A stretch of 64,000 nt of DNA from PALSA-612 sp963773055 (GTDB lineage: Bacteria > Actinomycetota > Thermoleophilia > Gaiellales > Gaiellaceae). The number at the start of each line of letters is the position of its first letter. Position 1 is the stretch's first letter. The translations under genes were made by a program, and so were the position numbers. Of the stretch, positions 8,778-17,181 are shown piece after piece. The stretch spans positions 620,001 to 684,000 of the forward strand of contig CAVYZL010000006.1 of NCBI GenBank assembly GCA_963773055.1, in the 5' to 3' direction. The notes beneath the pieces are model-generated. The model had not been told where the DNA came from. It worked only from the letters and a program-made list of their open reading frames with translations, and made no database searches.

Positions 8778-9878
8778 GTGAAGGGACAAGGTGGCAACTA
8801 CGTGGCAGTGATCAAGGTCGTCGGCGTCGGCGGCGGTGGGACGAACGCCGTCAACCGTATGGTCGACGCGGGCCTTGGAGGCGTGGAGTTCATCGGCGTC
8901 AACACGGACGCACAGGCGCTCCTGATGAGCGACTCCGACGTGAAGATCCACATCGGAGACCACGTCACGCGTGGCCTCGGAGCCGGCGCCGACCCCGAGG
9001 TCGGTCGGGCGGCGGCCTTCGAGTCGCGCGACGAACTGAAAGAGGTCCTGAAGGGCGCCGACATGGTGTTCGTGACGGCGGGCGAAGGGGGCGGAACCGG
9101 AACGGGCGCCGCGCCGATCGTCGCCGATCTCGCGAGCGAGGTCGGAGCTCTGACCGTCGGCGTCGTGACGCGGCCGTTCTCCTTCGAAGGCAACCGGCGC
9201 GGCGAGGTTGCCGAGCAAGGCATCGCCGAGCTGGCCGAGCGCGTCGACACGATCATCGTGATCGAGAACGACCGGCTGCTGCAGGTGGTCGAGCGGCAGA
9301 CGTCGGTCGTCGATGCGTTCCGGCTCGCCGACGACGTGCTCCGACAGGGTGTCCAGGGGATCACGGATCTGATCACCGTCCCTGGGCTCGTGAACCTCGA
9401 CTTCGCCGACGTCCGAACGATCATGCGCGAGGCAGGTACGGCGATGATGGGTATCGGAACGGCGCGCGGCGAGAACCGGGCGGCCGAGGCTGCACGGCAG
9501 GCCGTGTCGTCTCCGTTGCTCGAGGCGTCGATCGAAGGGGCGACGGGGATCCTGCTCAACATCACGGGTGGAAAGAGCGTCGGCCTGTTCGAGGTCAACG
9601 AGGCGGCCGAGGTCGTCACGTCAGCCGCGACGGCGGACTCGAACATCATCTTCGGAGCCGTGATCGACAAGTCGATGGACGACGAGCTCCGCGTTACGGT
9701 GATCGCCACGGGGTTCGGGCAGCAGCGCCGCCGGAAGCGCAAGGCTACGGGCAGCGATCGCGAACGCGATCGGGAGCGGACCCGCGAGCCGGAGCTCGTG
9801 ACCAGCTCCCGGGCAAAGGAGGACTTCGACATCCCGAAGGAAGTCCTCGACGTCCCGTCGTTCCTGAGGGACGCCTAG
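8778..9878 (+). CDS. ftsZ: Cell division GTPase FtsZ
   Basis: FtsZ polymerises into the cytokinetic ring. The product begins NYVAVIKVVGVGGGGTNAVNRM, close to actinobacterial FtsZ. It carries the tubulin signature GGGTGTGAAP, the T7 loop region NLDFADVRTIM and a C-terminal FDIPKEVLDVPSFLRDA, the conserved peptide that binds partner proteins. I choose GTG 8778 (366 residues), preceded by GGTGGAG, because the open frame extending to TTG 8685 would use the promoter -35 element as its start codon and adds residues unlike FtsZ. ATG 8700 is a second, less likely start. The gene follows ftsQ and precedes gcvT by 45 bases. Confidence 0.96.
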   Translation: MKGQGGNYVAVIKVVGVGGGGTNAVNRMVDAGLGGVEFIGVNTDAQALLMSDSDVKIHIGDHVTRGLGAGADPEVGRAAAFESRDELKEVLKGADMVFVTAGEGGGTGTGAAPIVADLASEVGALTVGVVTRPFSFEGNRRGEVAEQGIAELAERVDTIIVIENDRLLQVVERQTSVVDAFRLADDVLRQGVQGITDLITVPGLVNLDFADVRTIMREAGTAMMGIGTARGENRAAEAARQAVSSPLLEASIEGATGILLNITGGKSVGLFEVNEAAEVVTSAATADSNIIFGAVIDKSMDDELRVTVIATGFGQQRRRKRKATGSDRERDRERTREPELVTSSRAKEDFDIPKEVLDVPSFLRDA

Positions 9879-9923
9879 CGAAGACCGTCCGGCACGGAGG
9901 GGCAGCCGGTTAGCATCAGGCGC

Positions 9924-10991
9924 GTGGAAGCGCTGCGCCGGACGCCCCTCCATGCCCAGCACGTAGCGCTCGGGGCGCGCATGGTGCCCTTCGCCGGTTG
10001 GGAGATGCCCGTGCAGTACGAGGGCGTCATCCCCGAGCACCGCGCAGTGCGCGAGGACTCCGGCGCGTTCGACGTCTCGCACATGGGCGAGATCGAGGTC
10101 GAGGGCCCGACGGCGCGCGAGCTTCTCCAGTCACTGCTCTCGAACGACCTCGACCGCGTCGGCCCGGGACGGGCCCAGTACACCCTGCTGACGAACGACG
10201 ACGGCGGCATCGTCGACGATCTGATCATCTACGAGCTCGAGCCGGGCAGGTTCCTGCTGATCGTGAACGCTGCGAACACGACGGCCGACTACGCGTGGAT
10301 CAGGGAGCACGAACGGCGCGGGTCCGACGTGCGCGACGTGTCCGACGACTATGGCTTGATCGCCGTCCAGGGCCCCCGCTCACTCGAACGACTCGGCCTG
10401 GAGCCTGCGCCCGCGTTCACGTTCGCGGAGTCGGAGATCGACGGCATTCCGACGATGGTCAACCGGACCGGCTACACGGGCGAGCTCGGCGTCGAGCTGC
10501 TCGTGATGGCGGAGGATGCCGTCGCGCTCTGGGAGCGTGTGCTCGAGCGCGGGGCGATGCCGTGCGGACTCGGAGCGCGCGACACGCTGCGGCTCGAGGT
10601 CTGCTACCCGCTGCACGGCTCGGACATCGGTCCGGCGACCGATCCGATCTCCGCCGGGCTCGGCTGGACGTGTGCGCTCGGCAAGGAGTTCACCGGCGTG
10701 GAGGCGATCCGCGCGGTCAAGGAGGCGGGGCCGGAGCGCCGTCTCGTGCCGTTCGTGATGGACGACCGTGCCGTCCCTCGCAGCGGGATGGAGATCGACG
10801 GCGGCGGCACCGTCACCTCGGGGACGCATTCGCCGATGCTGGATCTCGGCATCGGCATGGGCTACGTCCCGTCGCCCCGCGCGCAGCCCGGTGAGATGAT
10901 CACGATCGACGTGCGCGGCAAGGACCGGCAGGCGCATGTCGTCAAGAAGCCCATCTACGACCGAGAGGAGCACGAACGTGGCGGCGCCTGA
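9924..10991 (+). CDS. gcvT: Glycine cleavage system T protein (aminomethyltransferase)
   Basis: GcvT moves the methylene group from the aminomethyl-lipoyl H protein to tetrahydrofolate, releasing ammonia. The 355-residue protein shows RTPLHAQHVALGARMVPFAGWEMPVQY at its start, FDVSHMGEIEVEGP, a QYTLLTNDDGGIVDDLIIY stretch, NRTGYTGELGVEL and the C-terminal GTHSPMLDLGIGMGYV, all typical of GcvT. The start is a GTG at 9924. The last codons overlap the start of gcvH. It opens the operon gcvT-gcvH-gcvPA-gcvPB. I saw no glycine riboswitch in the 45 bases upstream, so it may depend on readthrough from ftsZ or on a promoter within ftsZ. Confidence 0.96.
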   Translation: MEALRRTPLHAQHVALGARMVPFAGWEMPVQYEGVIPEHRAVREDSGAFDVSHMGEIEVEGPTARELLQSLLSNDLDRVGPGRAQYTLLTNDDGGIVDDLIIYELEPGRFLLIVNAANTTADYAWIREHERRGSDVRDVSDDYGLIAVQGPRSLERLGLEPAPAFTFAESEIDGIPTMVNRTGYTGELGVELLVMAEDAVALWERVLERGAMPCGLGARDTLRLEVCYPLHGSDIGPATDPISAGLGWTCALGKEFTGVEAIRAVKEAGPERRLVPFVMDDRAVPRSGMEIDGGGTVTSGTHSPMLDLGIGMGYVPSPRAQPGEMITIDVRGKDRQAHVVKKPIYDREEHERGGA

Positions 10992-11373
10992 GAGCTATCC
11001 GGATGACCTTCGCTACCACCCCGGCCACGACTGGGCGAGGGTGGACGGCGCGGAGGCGACGATCGGCATCACGTGGTACGCGCAAGACTCGCTCGGCGAG
11101 CTCGTGCACTTCGAGCCACCCGAGGTCGGCGCGACGATCTCGAAGGACGGGGTGTACGGCGAGGTCGAGTCGGTGAAGGCGGTCTCGGACCTGATCGCGC
11201 CGCTGTCCGGCGAGGTGCTCGAGGTCAACGAAGGTGCCGTCGACGAGCCCGAGCGCGTCAACGAGGACCCCTACGGCGAGGGCTGGCTCGTGCGCATCCG
11301 CGTCGCCGACGACACGGAGCTCGCCGCGCTGCTCGACGCCGCTGCATACCGGAGCCTGCTCGAAGAGCAGTGA
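10978..11373 (+). CDS. gcvH: Glycine cleavage system H protein
   Basis: GcvH is the lipoyl carrier that shuttles the aminomethyl intermediate between the P, T and L proteins. The product (131 residues) contains YHPGHDWARVDG, IGITWYAQDSLGELVHFEPP and the lipoylation site GEVESVKAVSDL, with Lys about residue 67. The frame is open upstream to an ATG at 10936, but GTG 10978 has a strong GAGAGGAG site eight bases before it and gives the normal N-terminus. It overlaps gcvT by 14 bases and ends in a GTGA overlap with gcvPA. Confidence 0.96.
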   Translation: MAAPESYPDDLRYHPGHDWARVDGAEATIGITWYAQDSLGELVHFEPPEVGATISKDGVYGEVESVKAVSDLIAPLSGEVLEVNEGAVDEPERVNEDPYGEGWLVRIRVADDTELAALLDAAAYRSLLEEQ

Positions 11374-12710
11374 GCTTCCTGTCGCTCACCGAGGGCGACT
11401 CCGAGGAGATGCTGGCGGCGATCGGCGTCGACAGCGTCGAGGAGCTGTTTCGCGACATCCCCGAGGGCGTCCGCTTCAGCCGCGACCTCGAGCTCGAGCC
11501 CGCGCTCTCCGAGCCCGAGCTGCATGCCCACCTCGCCGAGCTCGCAGCCCGAAACGTCGGCACCTCCGCGGAGCTCTCGTTCCTCGGTGCCGGCATGTAC
11601 GACCACTACGTGCCCGCGGTCTGCGACATGGTCCTCCAGCGCGGCGAGTTCCTGACGGCGTATACGCCGTACCAGCCGGAGATGAGCCAAGGAGTGCTCC
11701 AGGCGATCTTCGAGTACCAGACGGCGATCTGCGAGCTGACCGGTATGGACGTCTCGAACGCGTCCGGCTACGACGGCTCGACCGTCGCTGCGGACGCGTG
11801 CTACATGGCGAAGCACATCACCGGCCGCGACCGCGTCGTCGTCACCGAGGCGACGAGCCCCCAGATCCGGCAGGTGCTGAAGACCTACGCGCCGGGCTTC
11901 GGGCTCGAGATCGTGGAGGTGCCGCACACGGAAGGCGTGACCAGTCCGCGTGACGTCGCCGATGTGGCCGCGGACGCAGCGGCCGTCATCTTCCAGCAGC
12001 CGAACTTCTTCGGCTGCCTCGAGCCGGCGCCCGATCTCGCCGCGGCCGCAGTCGACGCCGGCGCGCTCGCCGTCGCCCACGTCGACCCCATCTCGCTCGG
12101 CGTGCTCGAGGCGCCGGGCCGGTACGGCTGCGCGATCGCCGCCGGTGAGGGCCAGGGGGCGGGCAACGCCATGTCCTTCGGCGGTCCGCATTATGGATTC
12201 CTCGCCTGCCGCGCCGAGCACGTCCGCCGGATGCCCGGCCGGATCGCGGGCCAGACGGTCGACGTCGACGGACGCCGCGGCTACGTGCTGACGCTCTCGA
12301 CGCGCGAGCAGCACATTCGCCGCGAGAAGGCGACGTCGAACATCACGACGAATCAGACGCTGCTCGCGCTCGGCGGGCTCGTCTACCTCACATGGCTCGG
12401 CCCCGCAGGTCTGAAGGAGCTGGGGGAGATCTGCATGAGCCTCTCCGCATACGCGGCGGAGCGTCTCGCGGACGCGGGATTCGAGACGCTGTTCCCCGAT
12501 CAGACAACGTTCAAAGAGCTTGCCATCGGCGTCGGACGAGACGCACGAGATGTCGTGCGGGCGGCACGCGAGCGCGGCGTGCATCCCGGCTACGCGCTCG
12601 GCCGTGACTACCCAGGCATGGACGACTGCCTGCTCGTGGCCGTGACGGAGAAGCGATCGACGTCGGACATCGACCGGCTCGTCGAGGTGCTCCGCGAGGT
12701 CGCGGGATGA
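11370..12710 (+). CDS. gcvPA: Glycine dehydrogenase (decarboxylating) subunit 1
   Basis: This is the N-terminal-half subunit of the two-part P protein. With gcvPB it decarboxylates glycine and loads the aminomethyl group onto GcvH. The 446-residue protein shows RDIPEGVRFSRDLELEPALSEPE, FLGAGMYDHYVPAVCDMVL, TAYTPYQPEMSQGVLQAIFEYQT and NASGYDGSTVAADACYMA. The C-terminal part contains the EKATSNITTNQTLLAL segment. The GTG at 11370 overlaps the gcvH stop; the open frame upstream of it is gcvH DNA read in another frame. The stop overlaps the gcvPB ATG. Confidence 0.96.
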   Translation: MSFLSLTEGDSEEMLAAIGVDSVEELFRDIPEGVRFSRDLELEPALSEPELHAHLAELAARNVGTSAELSFLGAGMYDHYVPAVCDMVLQRGEFLTAYTPYQPEMSQGVLQAIFEYQTAICELTGMDVSNASGYDGSTVAADACYMAKHITGRDRVVVTEATSPQIRQVLKTYAPGFGLEIVEVPHTEGVTSPRDVADVAADAAAVIFQQPNFFGCLEPAPDLAAAAVDAGALAVAHVDPISLGVLEAPGRYGCAIAAGEGQGAGNAMSFGGPHYGFLACRAEHVRRMPGRIAGQTVDVDGRRGYVLTLSTREQHIRREKATSNITTNQTLLALGGLVYLTWLGPAGLKELGEICMSLSAYAAERLADAGFETLFPDQTTFKELAIGVGRDARDVVRAARERGVHPGYALGRDYPGMDDCLLVAVTEKRSTSDIDRLVEVLREVAG

Positions 12711-14167
12711 AGCTCGTCTACGAGCGTTCGAAGCCGGGGCGGCGCGCGTACTCCCTTCCGGCGAGCGGCCTCGAGGCGCCGGCCGTGCCGGAGGACCTTC
12801 GCCGCACCGAGCCGCCGCGCCTGCCGGAGGTCTCCGAGCCGGAGCTCGTGCGGCACTTCACCGAGCTGACGACGCGGAACTTCGGCGTCGACACCGGCTT
12901 CTATCCCCTCGGCTCGTGCACGATGAAGCACAACCCGCGCATCAACGAGGTCGTCGCGCGACTGCCCGGGTTCGCGGACCTACATCCGCTGCAGGAGGAG
13001 GACGCGTCCCAGGGTGCGCTCGAGCTGATGTGGCGCCTGCAGGAGATCCTCGCCGAGGTCTGCGGGCTCGACGCCGTCTCGCTGCAGCCCGCCGCAGGCT
13101 CGCAGGGTGAGCTGACGGGGCTGATGCTGATGCGTGCGTACTTCGCGGACCGCGGCGAGGGCGAGCAGCGGCGGAAGATCGTCGTCCCGGACACGGCGCA
13201 CGGAACGAACCCGGCGAGCGTGACGATGGCCGGCTACGAGCTCGTGCAGGTTGCGACGGACGCGCGCGGGAACATCGACCTCGACGACCTGCGCGGCAAG
13301 GTGGACGAAGCGACCGCTGGCCTGATGCTCACGAACCCCTCGACGCTCGGCCTGTTCGACGAGGGGATCGAGGAAATGGAGCGGATCTTCCACGGCGCCG
13401 GTGCGCTCATGTACTACGACGGCGCGAACCTGAACGCCGTCTGCGGCATCGCCCGACCCGGCGACATGGGGTTCGACATCGTCCACATCAACCTGCACAA
13501 GACGTTCTCCCAGCCGCACGGCGGTGGCGGCCCGGGTGGCGGGCCGATCGCCGTGCGCGGGATGCTCGACCCGTTCCTGCCGGTGCCGCAGGTCGTCCGC
13601 GACGGTGACCGGTTCCGGCTCGATGGCGACCGGCCGAAGACGATCGGGAAGGTGCGCGGCTACACCGGCCCGTTCGGGGTCTTCGTCCGCTCGTACGCCT
13701 ACATCCGCGCGTACGGCCCGGCGCTGCGCGAGATGTCCGAGGTGGCCGTCCTCAACGCGAACTACCTGCTCGCGCTGCTCCGCGATGCGTACGAGCTGCC
13801 ATACGACCGGCTGTGCATGCACGAGTTCGTCCTCTCCGCGAGGACGCTCAAGCGGGAGCACGGCGTGACTGCGCTCGACGTCGCAAAACGGCTGATGGAC
13901 TACGGCTTCCATCCGCCGACGATCTACTTCCCGCTGGTCGTGCCCGAGGCGTTGATGATCGAGCCGACGGAGACCGAGACGAAGGAGACGCTCGATGAGT
14001 TCGCCGCGGCAATGGTCGAGATCGCCCGGGAGGCGAAGGAGAGGCCGGAGCTGCTCCACGATGCGCCACACACGCGTCCTGTCGGCCGGCTCGACGAGGT
14101 GAAGGCCGTGAAGGAGCTCGTCGTCCGGCATCGCTTCGACGCGCCCGCGGACACGCCGGCGTCGTAG
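12707..14167 (+). CDS. gcvPB: Glycine dehydrogenase (decarboxylating) subunit 2, PLP subunit
   Basis: This is the pyridoxal-phosphate-bearing half of the P protein. The 486-residue product has LTTRNFGVDTGFYPLGSCTMKHNPR near the start and the PLP lysine in HINLHKTFSQPHGGGGPGGGP (Lys about residue 265). Further on come the motifs KVRGYTGPFGVFVRSY and FHPPTIYFPLVVPEALMIEPTE. It is coupled to gcvPA by ATGA and followed after seven bases by proline dehydrogenase. No lipoamide dehydrogenase (L protein) gene is present in the window, so that subunit must be encoded elsewhere. Confidence 0.96.
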   Translation: MKLVYERSKPGRRAYSLPASGLEAPAVPEDLRRTEPPRLPEVSEPELVRHFTELTTRNFGVDTGFYPLGSCTMKHNPRINEVVARLPGFADLHPLQEEDASQGALELMWRLQEILAEVCGLDAVSLQPAAGSQGELTGLMLMRAYFADRGEGEQRRKIVVPDTAHGTNPASVTMAGYELVQVATDARGNIDLDDLRGKVDEATAGLMLTNPSTLGLFDEGIEEMERIFHGAGALMYYDGANLNAVCGIARPGDMGFDIVHINLHKTFSQPHGGGGPGGGPIAVRGMLDPFLPVPQVVRDGDRFRLDGDRPKTIGKVRGYTGPFGVFVRSYAYIRAYGPALREMSEVAVLNANYLLALLRDAYELPYDRLCMHEFVLSARTLKREHGVTALDVAKRLMDYGFHPPTIYFPLVVPEALMIEPTETETKETLDEFAAAMVEIAREAKERPELLHDAPHTRPVGRLDEVKAVKELVVRHRFDAPADTPAS

Positions 14168-14174
14168 CCAGCAG

Positions 14175-15110
14175 GTGATCGCCGACTCGGTCAACGCAGC
14201 GCTTCGGAAGGGGATCCTCTGGGCATCCGAGAGCGCGACGCTCCGCTCGGTCGTCCGCACGCACGGGATGCGGTTCGGCGCGTCCCGCTTCGTCGCGGGC
14301 GAGACGCTCGACCAGGCGGTTCCCGTCCTCCGCGGGTTGAACGCCGAGGGTCTGCTCACGAACACGACGGTGCTCGGCGAGGGAGTGAAGGAGGAGAGCC
14401 AGACGCGGCACGTCGTCGACGAGTACCGCGGCGTCGTCGACCGCATCGCCGTCGAGAGCCTCCAGACGAACGTCGCTATCAAGCCGACCCACCTGGGGCT
14501 CTCGCTCTCGGAGGAGCTCGCGTTCCGGAACATCGCCGACATCTGTGCGCACGCGCGCGATTCCTCCAATTTCATCCGCATGGACATGGAGGAGTCGCGC
14601 CATGTCGACGCAACGCTCGACATCTACCGCCGGCTGCGCGACGCGGGGATCGACAACGTCGGCTTCGTGCTTCAGGCGTACCTCTACCGCACACCGTCCG
14701 ACCTCGAGAGGCTGCTGCCGCTCGGCCCGAACCTCCGCCTCTGCAAGGGCGCCTATCTCGAGCCGGCCAGCATCGCGCATCCCGAGAAGCGGGATGTCGA
14801 CCGCGCATACGCGCAACTGCTCGACCGGTGCCTCCGCGAGGCTGCGTTCACCGCGATCGCGACGCACGACGAGCGCATGATCCAGCACGCGATCGGGCTC
14901 GTGTCGGCGCATTCGATACCGACGGAGCGGTTCCAGTTCCAGATGCTGTACGGGGTGCGGCCCCAGCTCCAGCGGGCGCTCGTCCGGCGCGGCTTCTCCG
15001 TCCTCGTCGCGACGCCCTACGGGCCCGACTGGTACCGGTACCTGATGCGGCGGCTCGCCGAGCGGCCGGCGAACGTCGGCTTCCTGCTCCGGAACCTCGT
15101 TCGGGGCTAA
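14175..15110 (+). CDS. Proline dehydrogenase (FAD, monofunctional)
   Basis: It oxidises L-proline to pyrroline-5-carboxylate at the membrane, passing electrons to FAD. The 311-residue protein fits the short monofunctional PRODH family: RMDMEESRHVDATLDIYRRL, GFVLQAYLYRT, LRLCKGAYLEP, IATHDERMI, RFQFQMLYGVRP, and the C-terminal TPYGPDWYRYLMRRLAERPAN, which carries the paired arginines that bind the substrate carboxylate. The start is GTG 14175, seven bases after gcvPB, so it is probably transcribed with the gcv genes. The partner P5C dehydrogenase is not in the window. Its TAA and the rlmN stop on the other strand share the four bases CTAA. Confidence 0.92.
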   Translation: MIADSVNAALRKGILWASESATLRSVVRTHGMRFGASRFVAGETLDQAVPVLRGLNAEGLLTNTTVLGEGVKEESQTRHVVDEYRGVVDRIAVESLQTNVAIKPTHLGLSLSEELAFRNIADICAHARDSSNFIRMDMEESRHVDATLDIYRRLRDAGIDNVGFVLQAYLYRTPSDLERLLPLGPNLRLCKGAYLEPASIAHPEKRDVDRAYAQLLDRCLREAAFTAIATHDERMIQHAIGLVSAHSIPTERFQFQMLYGVRPQLQRALVRRGFSVLVATPYGPDWYRYLMRRLAERPANVGFLLRNLVRG

Positions 15111-16108
15111 GCGGCGGTCGTTGCAGCGAGCTGGCCGCACGCGGCGGCGATGTCACGGCCGCGGGTGAGCCTGACTGTCGCCGGGAGCCCGGCGCGGTCG
15201 AGCACGCGCTTGAACGCGTCTATGGCTCCTCTCGAGGAGCCGTCGAAGGCGCCGCCCTGTCCTTGCGGAATCGGGTTGTACGGGATCAGGTTGACCTTGA
15301 AAGAGTGCGGCTCGAGCAGGGCCACCAGCGCGCGCGCATGCTCGACGCGGTCGTTGACGCCGGCGAGCATCACGTATTCGACAAAGACCTTTCGGCGCCG
15401 GAGCACGACGTAACGCCGGCACTCCTCGATGATGTCCGCGAGCGGGTAGCGGTCGTTGACCGGCATCAGCTCAGAGCGCAGCCTGTCGTCGGGCGCGTGG
15501 AGTGAGAGCGCGAGGCGAATCGGCGCCTCTACCTCGTCCACGAATCGCGTCAGCCCGGGCATCCAGCCGACGGTCGAGATGGTCGTCCGGCGATGCGTGA
15601 TCCCGATGTCGGGAAGACGGCCGGCGGCGGCGAGAACGTGGTCGAGGTTGAGCATCGGCTCGCCCATGCCCATGAACACGGCGTGCGAGATCGGGTCGGC
15701 GCGCCGGAAGTGGAGCGCCTGATCGAGGATCTCGGACGAGGTGAGGTTCCTCCTGAAGCGCATCTGCCCCGTGGCGCAGAACGTGCACGTGAGCGGGCAT
15801 CCGGATTGAGACGAGAGGCAGAGCGAGCGCCGGCCGTCGCGGTAGCGCATCAGCACGGCCTCGACCGGATGCCCGTCCTGCGTGTGGAACAGCGCCTTGA
15901 CCGTGCCGTCCTTCGACCGTGCCTCCGTCACGAGCTGGAGCGTCGAGAAGGGCACCGTTCGGCCGAGCTCGATCCGCAACGCGAGCGGCAGCGACGTCAT
16001 CTCGTCGTAGGCGGCTGCGCCCCGGGCAGTCCACTCCCAGACCTGCCGGGCGCGATACGCGGGCTCGCCGGCCACTGCCAGCGTTGCCTCGAGGAGATCG
16101 ACGTCCAC
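15107..16108 (-). CDS. rlmN: Dual-specificity 23S rRNA/tRNA adenine-C2 methyltransferase RlmN
   Basis: RlmN is a radical-SAM enzyme that methylates A2503 of 23S rRNA and A37 of some tRNAs. The product (about 333 residues from a GTG at 16108) has QVWEWTARGAAAYDEMTSLP, the radical-SAM cluster motif GCPLTCTFCATG (Cys about 104, 108, 111), MGMGEPMLN, LALSLHAPDD and GGVND-like LAGVNDRVEHA. The C-terminal AAACGQLA supplies the cysteine that forms the protein-methyl crosslink. The frame is open to 16231, but the extra 41 residues are Arg-rich and not RlmN-like. It faces the glycosyltransferase gene across 62 bases. Confidence 0.95.
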   Translation of the reverse strand: MDVDLLEATLAVAGEPAYRARQVWEWTARGAAAYDEMTSLPLALRIELGRTVPFSTLQLVTEARSKDGTVKALFHTQDGHPVEAVLMRYRDGRRSLCLSSQSGCPLTCTFCATGQMRFRRNLTSSEILDQALHFRRADPISHAVFMGMGEPMLNLDHVLAAAGRLPDIGITHRRTTISTVGWMPGLTRFVDEVEAPIRLALSLHAPDDRLRSELMPVNDRYPLADIIEECRRYVVLRRRKVFVEYVMLAGVNDRVEHARALVALLEPHSFKVNLIPYNPIPQGQGGAFDGSSRGAIDAFKRVLDRAGLPATVRLTRGRDIAAACGQLAATTAA

Positions 16109-16170
16109 GGCTCGAGCGTAGCGAGAAGGGCGTCGGCGAACCGTCGTCTCGGTGGGCGTAAAGTCTCGGC

Positions 16171-17181
16171 GTGCACGAGCCAGGAATGACGTCGGTCGCA
16201 CGCGACGGTGGCGCCCGCATCGAGACCGCACGCGTCGGCGTACTCGTCCGGCCGAGGCCGACCGGGCTCGTGTCGGAGCGCCTTCGCGATTCGGTCGCGG
16301 CGCTCGGTCGCGGCGCGCGGCTCGTGGCGCCGGACGAGGGTGTCCCCACAGACGTCGACGTCCTCCTCGTCTACGGCAACGCCGCCTGGTTCCGCCGTCC
16401 CCTCGATGCGCTCGTGGCGGCGTCGCCGAGCTCGCGGCCTCGAATCGTCGTCTGGCACAGCGAGCCGCTGCCGCCGTCGGCGGCGTCGGGGTTGCCGCGA
16501 ACGCGGCTTCATGCGCGCGAGCTGGCGAAGATCGCCCTCCACGACGACCGAGCGACCGATCCCTACACGAATCTCCGCATGCTCCGTCTCCTACAAGACC
16601 ACGGGGCTCTCGACTGCCTCGTGGTCACGTCGGAGGCCGCCGTCGAAGCGCTCGACGAGACCGGCATTCAGTCGGTGGCCGTGCCGATCGGCTGTCACCC
16701 GGACCACGGCCGCGATCTCGGCCTCGACCGTGATCTCGACGTGCTGTTCCTCGGTGCGCTCGACGTGCCGCGCCGCCGCCGCGTGATCAGGCAGCTTCGG
16801 GGGCGGGGCGTGGCGGTGACGGCCGTCGGCGCCTGGAACGACCCTCGCTACTGGGGGGAGGAGCGAGAGCTGCTCGTGAATCGCACACGCATCTTCCTCA
16901 ACGTCTCCCGGCACGCCGGCCAGTTCTCGGGCGAGCGACTGGTGATCGGCATGGCGAACCGCGCGCTCGTCCTCTCCGAGCCGATCTACCGCCCGGCGCC
17001 GTTCGTCCCGGGCAGCCACTACCGCGAGGCGGAGCTCGAAGCGTGGCCGGAGCTGATCGAGGCCCAGCTTGCGGACGAGGAGTCTCGCCGCCGGGTGGCG
17101 GATGCGGGGCACGCATTCGTGACGACCGAGCTGACGTACGAGCGCTCTGTCGAGCGTGTGTTGGAGGCGGCCGGTGTCTGA
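16171..17181 (+). CDS. Glycosyltransferase, CgeB-like family
   Basis: The 336-residue product looks like a GT-B-type glycosyltransferase of the spore-coat CgeB/DUF3880 kind. It has VLLVYGNAAWF, IVVWHSEPLPPS, a core segment VPIGCHPDHGRDL-(x)-DVLFLGALDVPRRRRVI, and a C-terminal donor-site-like region RIFLNVSRHAGQFSGERLVIGMANRALVLSEPIY. The acceptor and donor cannot be told. It starts at GTG 16171 (ATG 16186 is an alternative) and overlaps the next gene, an aminotransferase. The three genes from here to 18921 look like one sugar-modification unit. Confidence 0.72.
   Translation: MHEPGMTSVARDGGARIETARVGVLVRPRPTGLVSERLRDSVAALGRGARLVAPDEGVPTDVDVLLVYGNAAWFRRPLDALVAASPSSRPRIVVWHSEPLPPSAASGLPRTRLHARELAKIALHDDRATDPYTNLRMLRLLQDHGALDCLVVTSEAAVEALDETGIQSVAVPIGCHPDHGRDLGLDRDLDVLFLGALDVPRRRRVIRQLRGRGVAVTAVGAWNDPRYWGEERELLVNRTRIFLNVSRHAGQFSGERLVIGMANRALVLSEPIYRPAPFVPGSHYREAELEAWPELIEAQLADEESRRRVADAGHAFVTTELTYERSVERVLEAAGV

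Noticed and set aside
9879..9923. Possible glycine riboswitch upstream of gcvT
   Set aside because: Only 45 bases separate ftsZ and gcvT; no aptamer-like structure fits.
12980..14623. Long antisense open frames across the gcv genes (and elsewhere, for instance 872-1963 and 58779-60605)
   Set aside because: In DNA of this GC content, antisense frames of many hundred codons arise by chance. They are Arg/Pro-rich, match no family and lie exactly over well-recognised genes.
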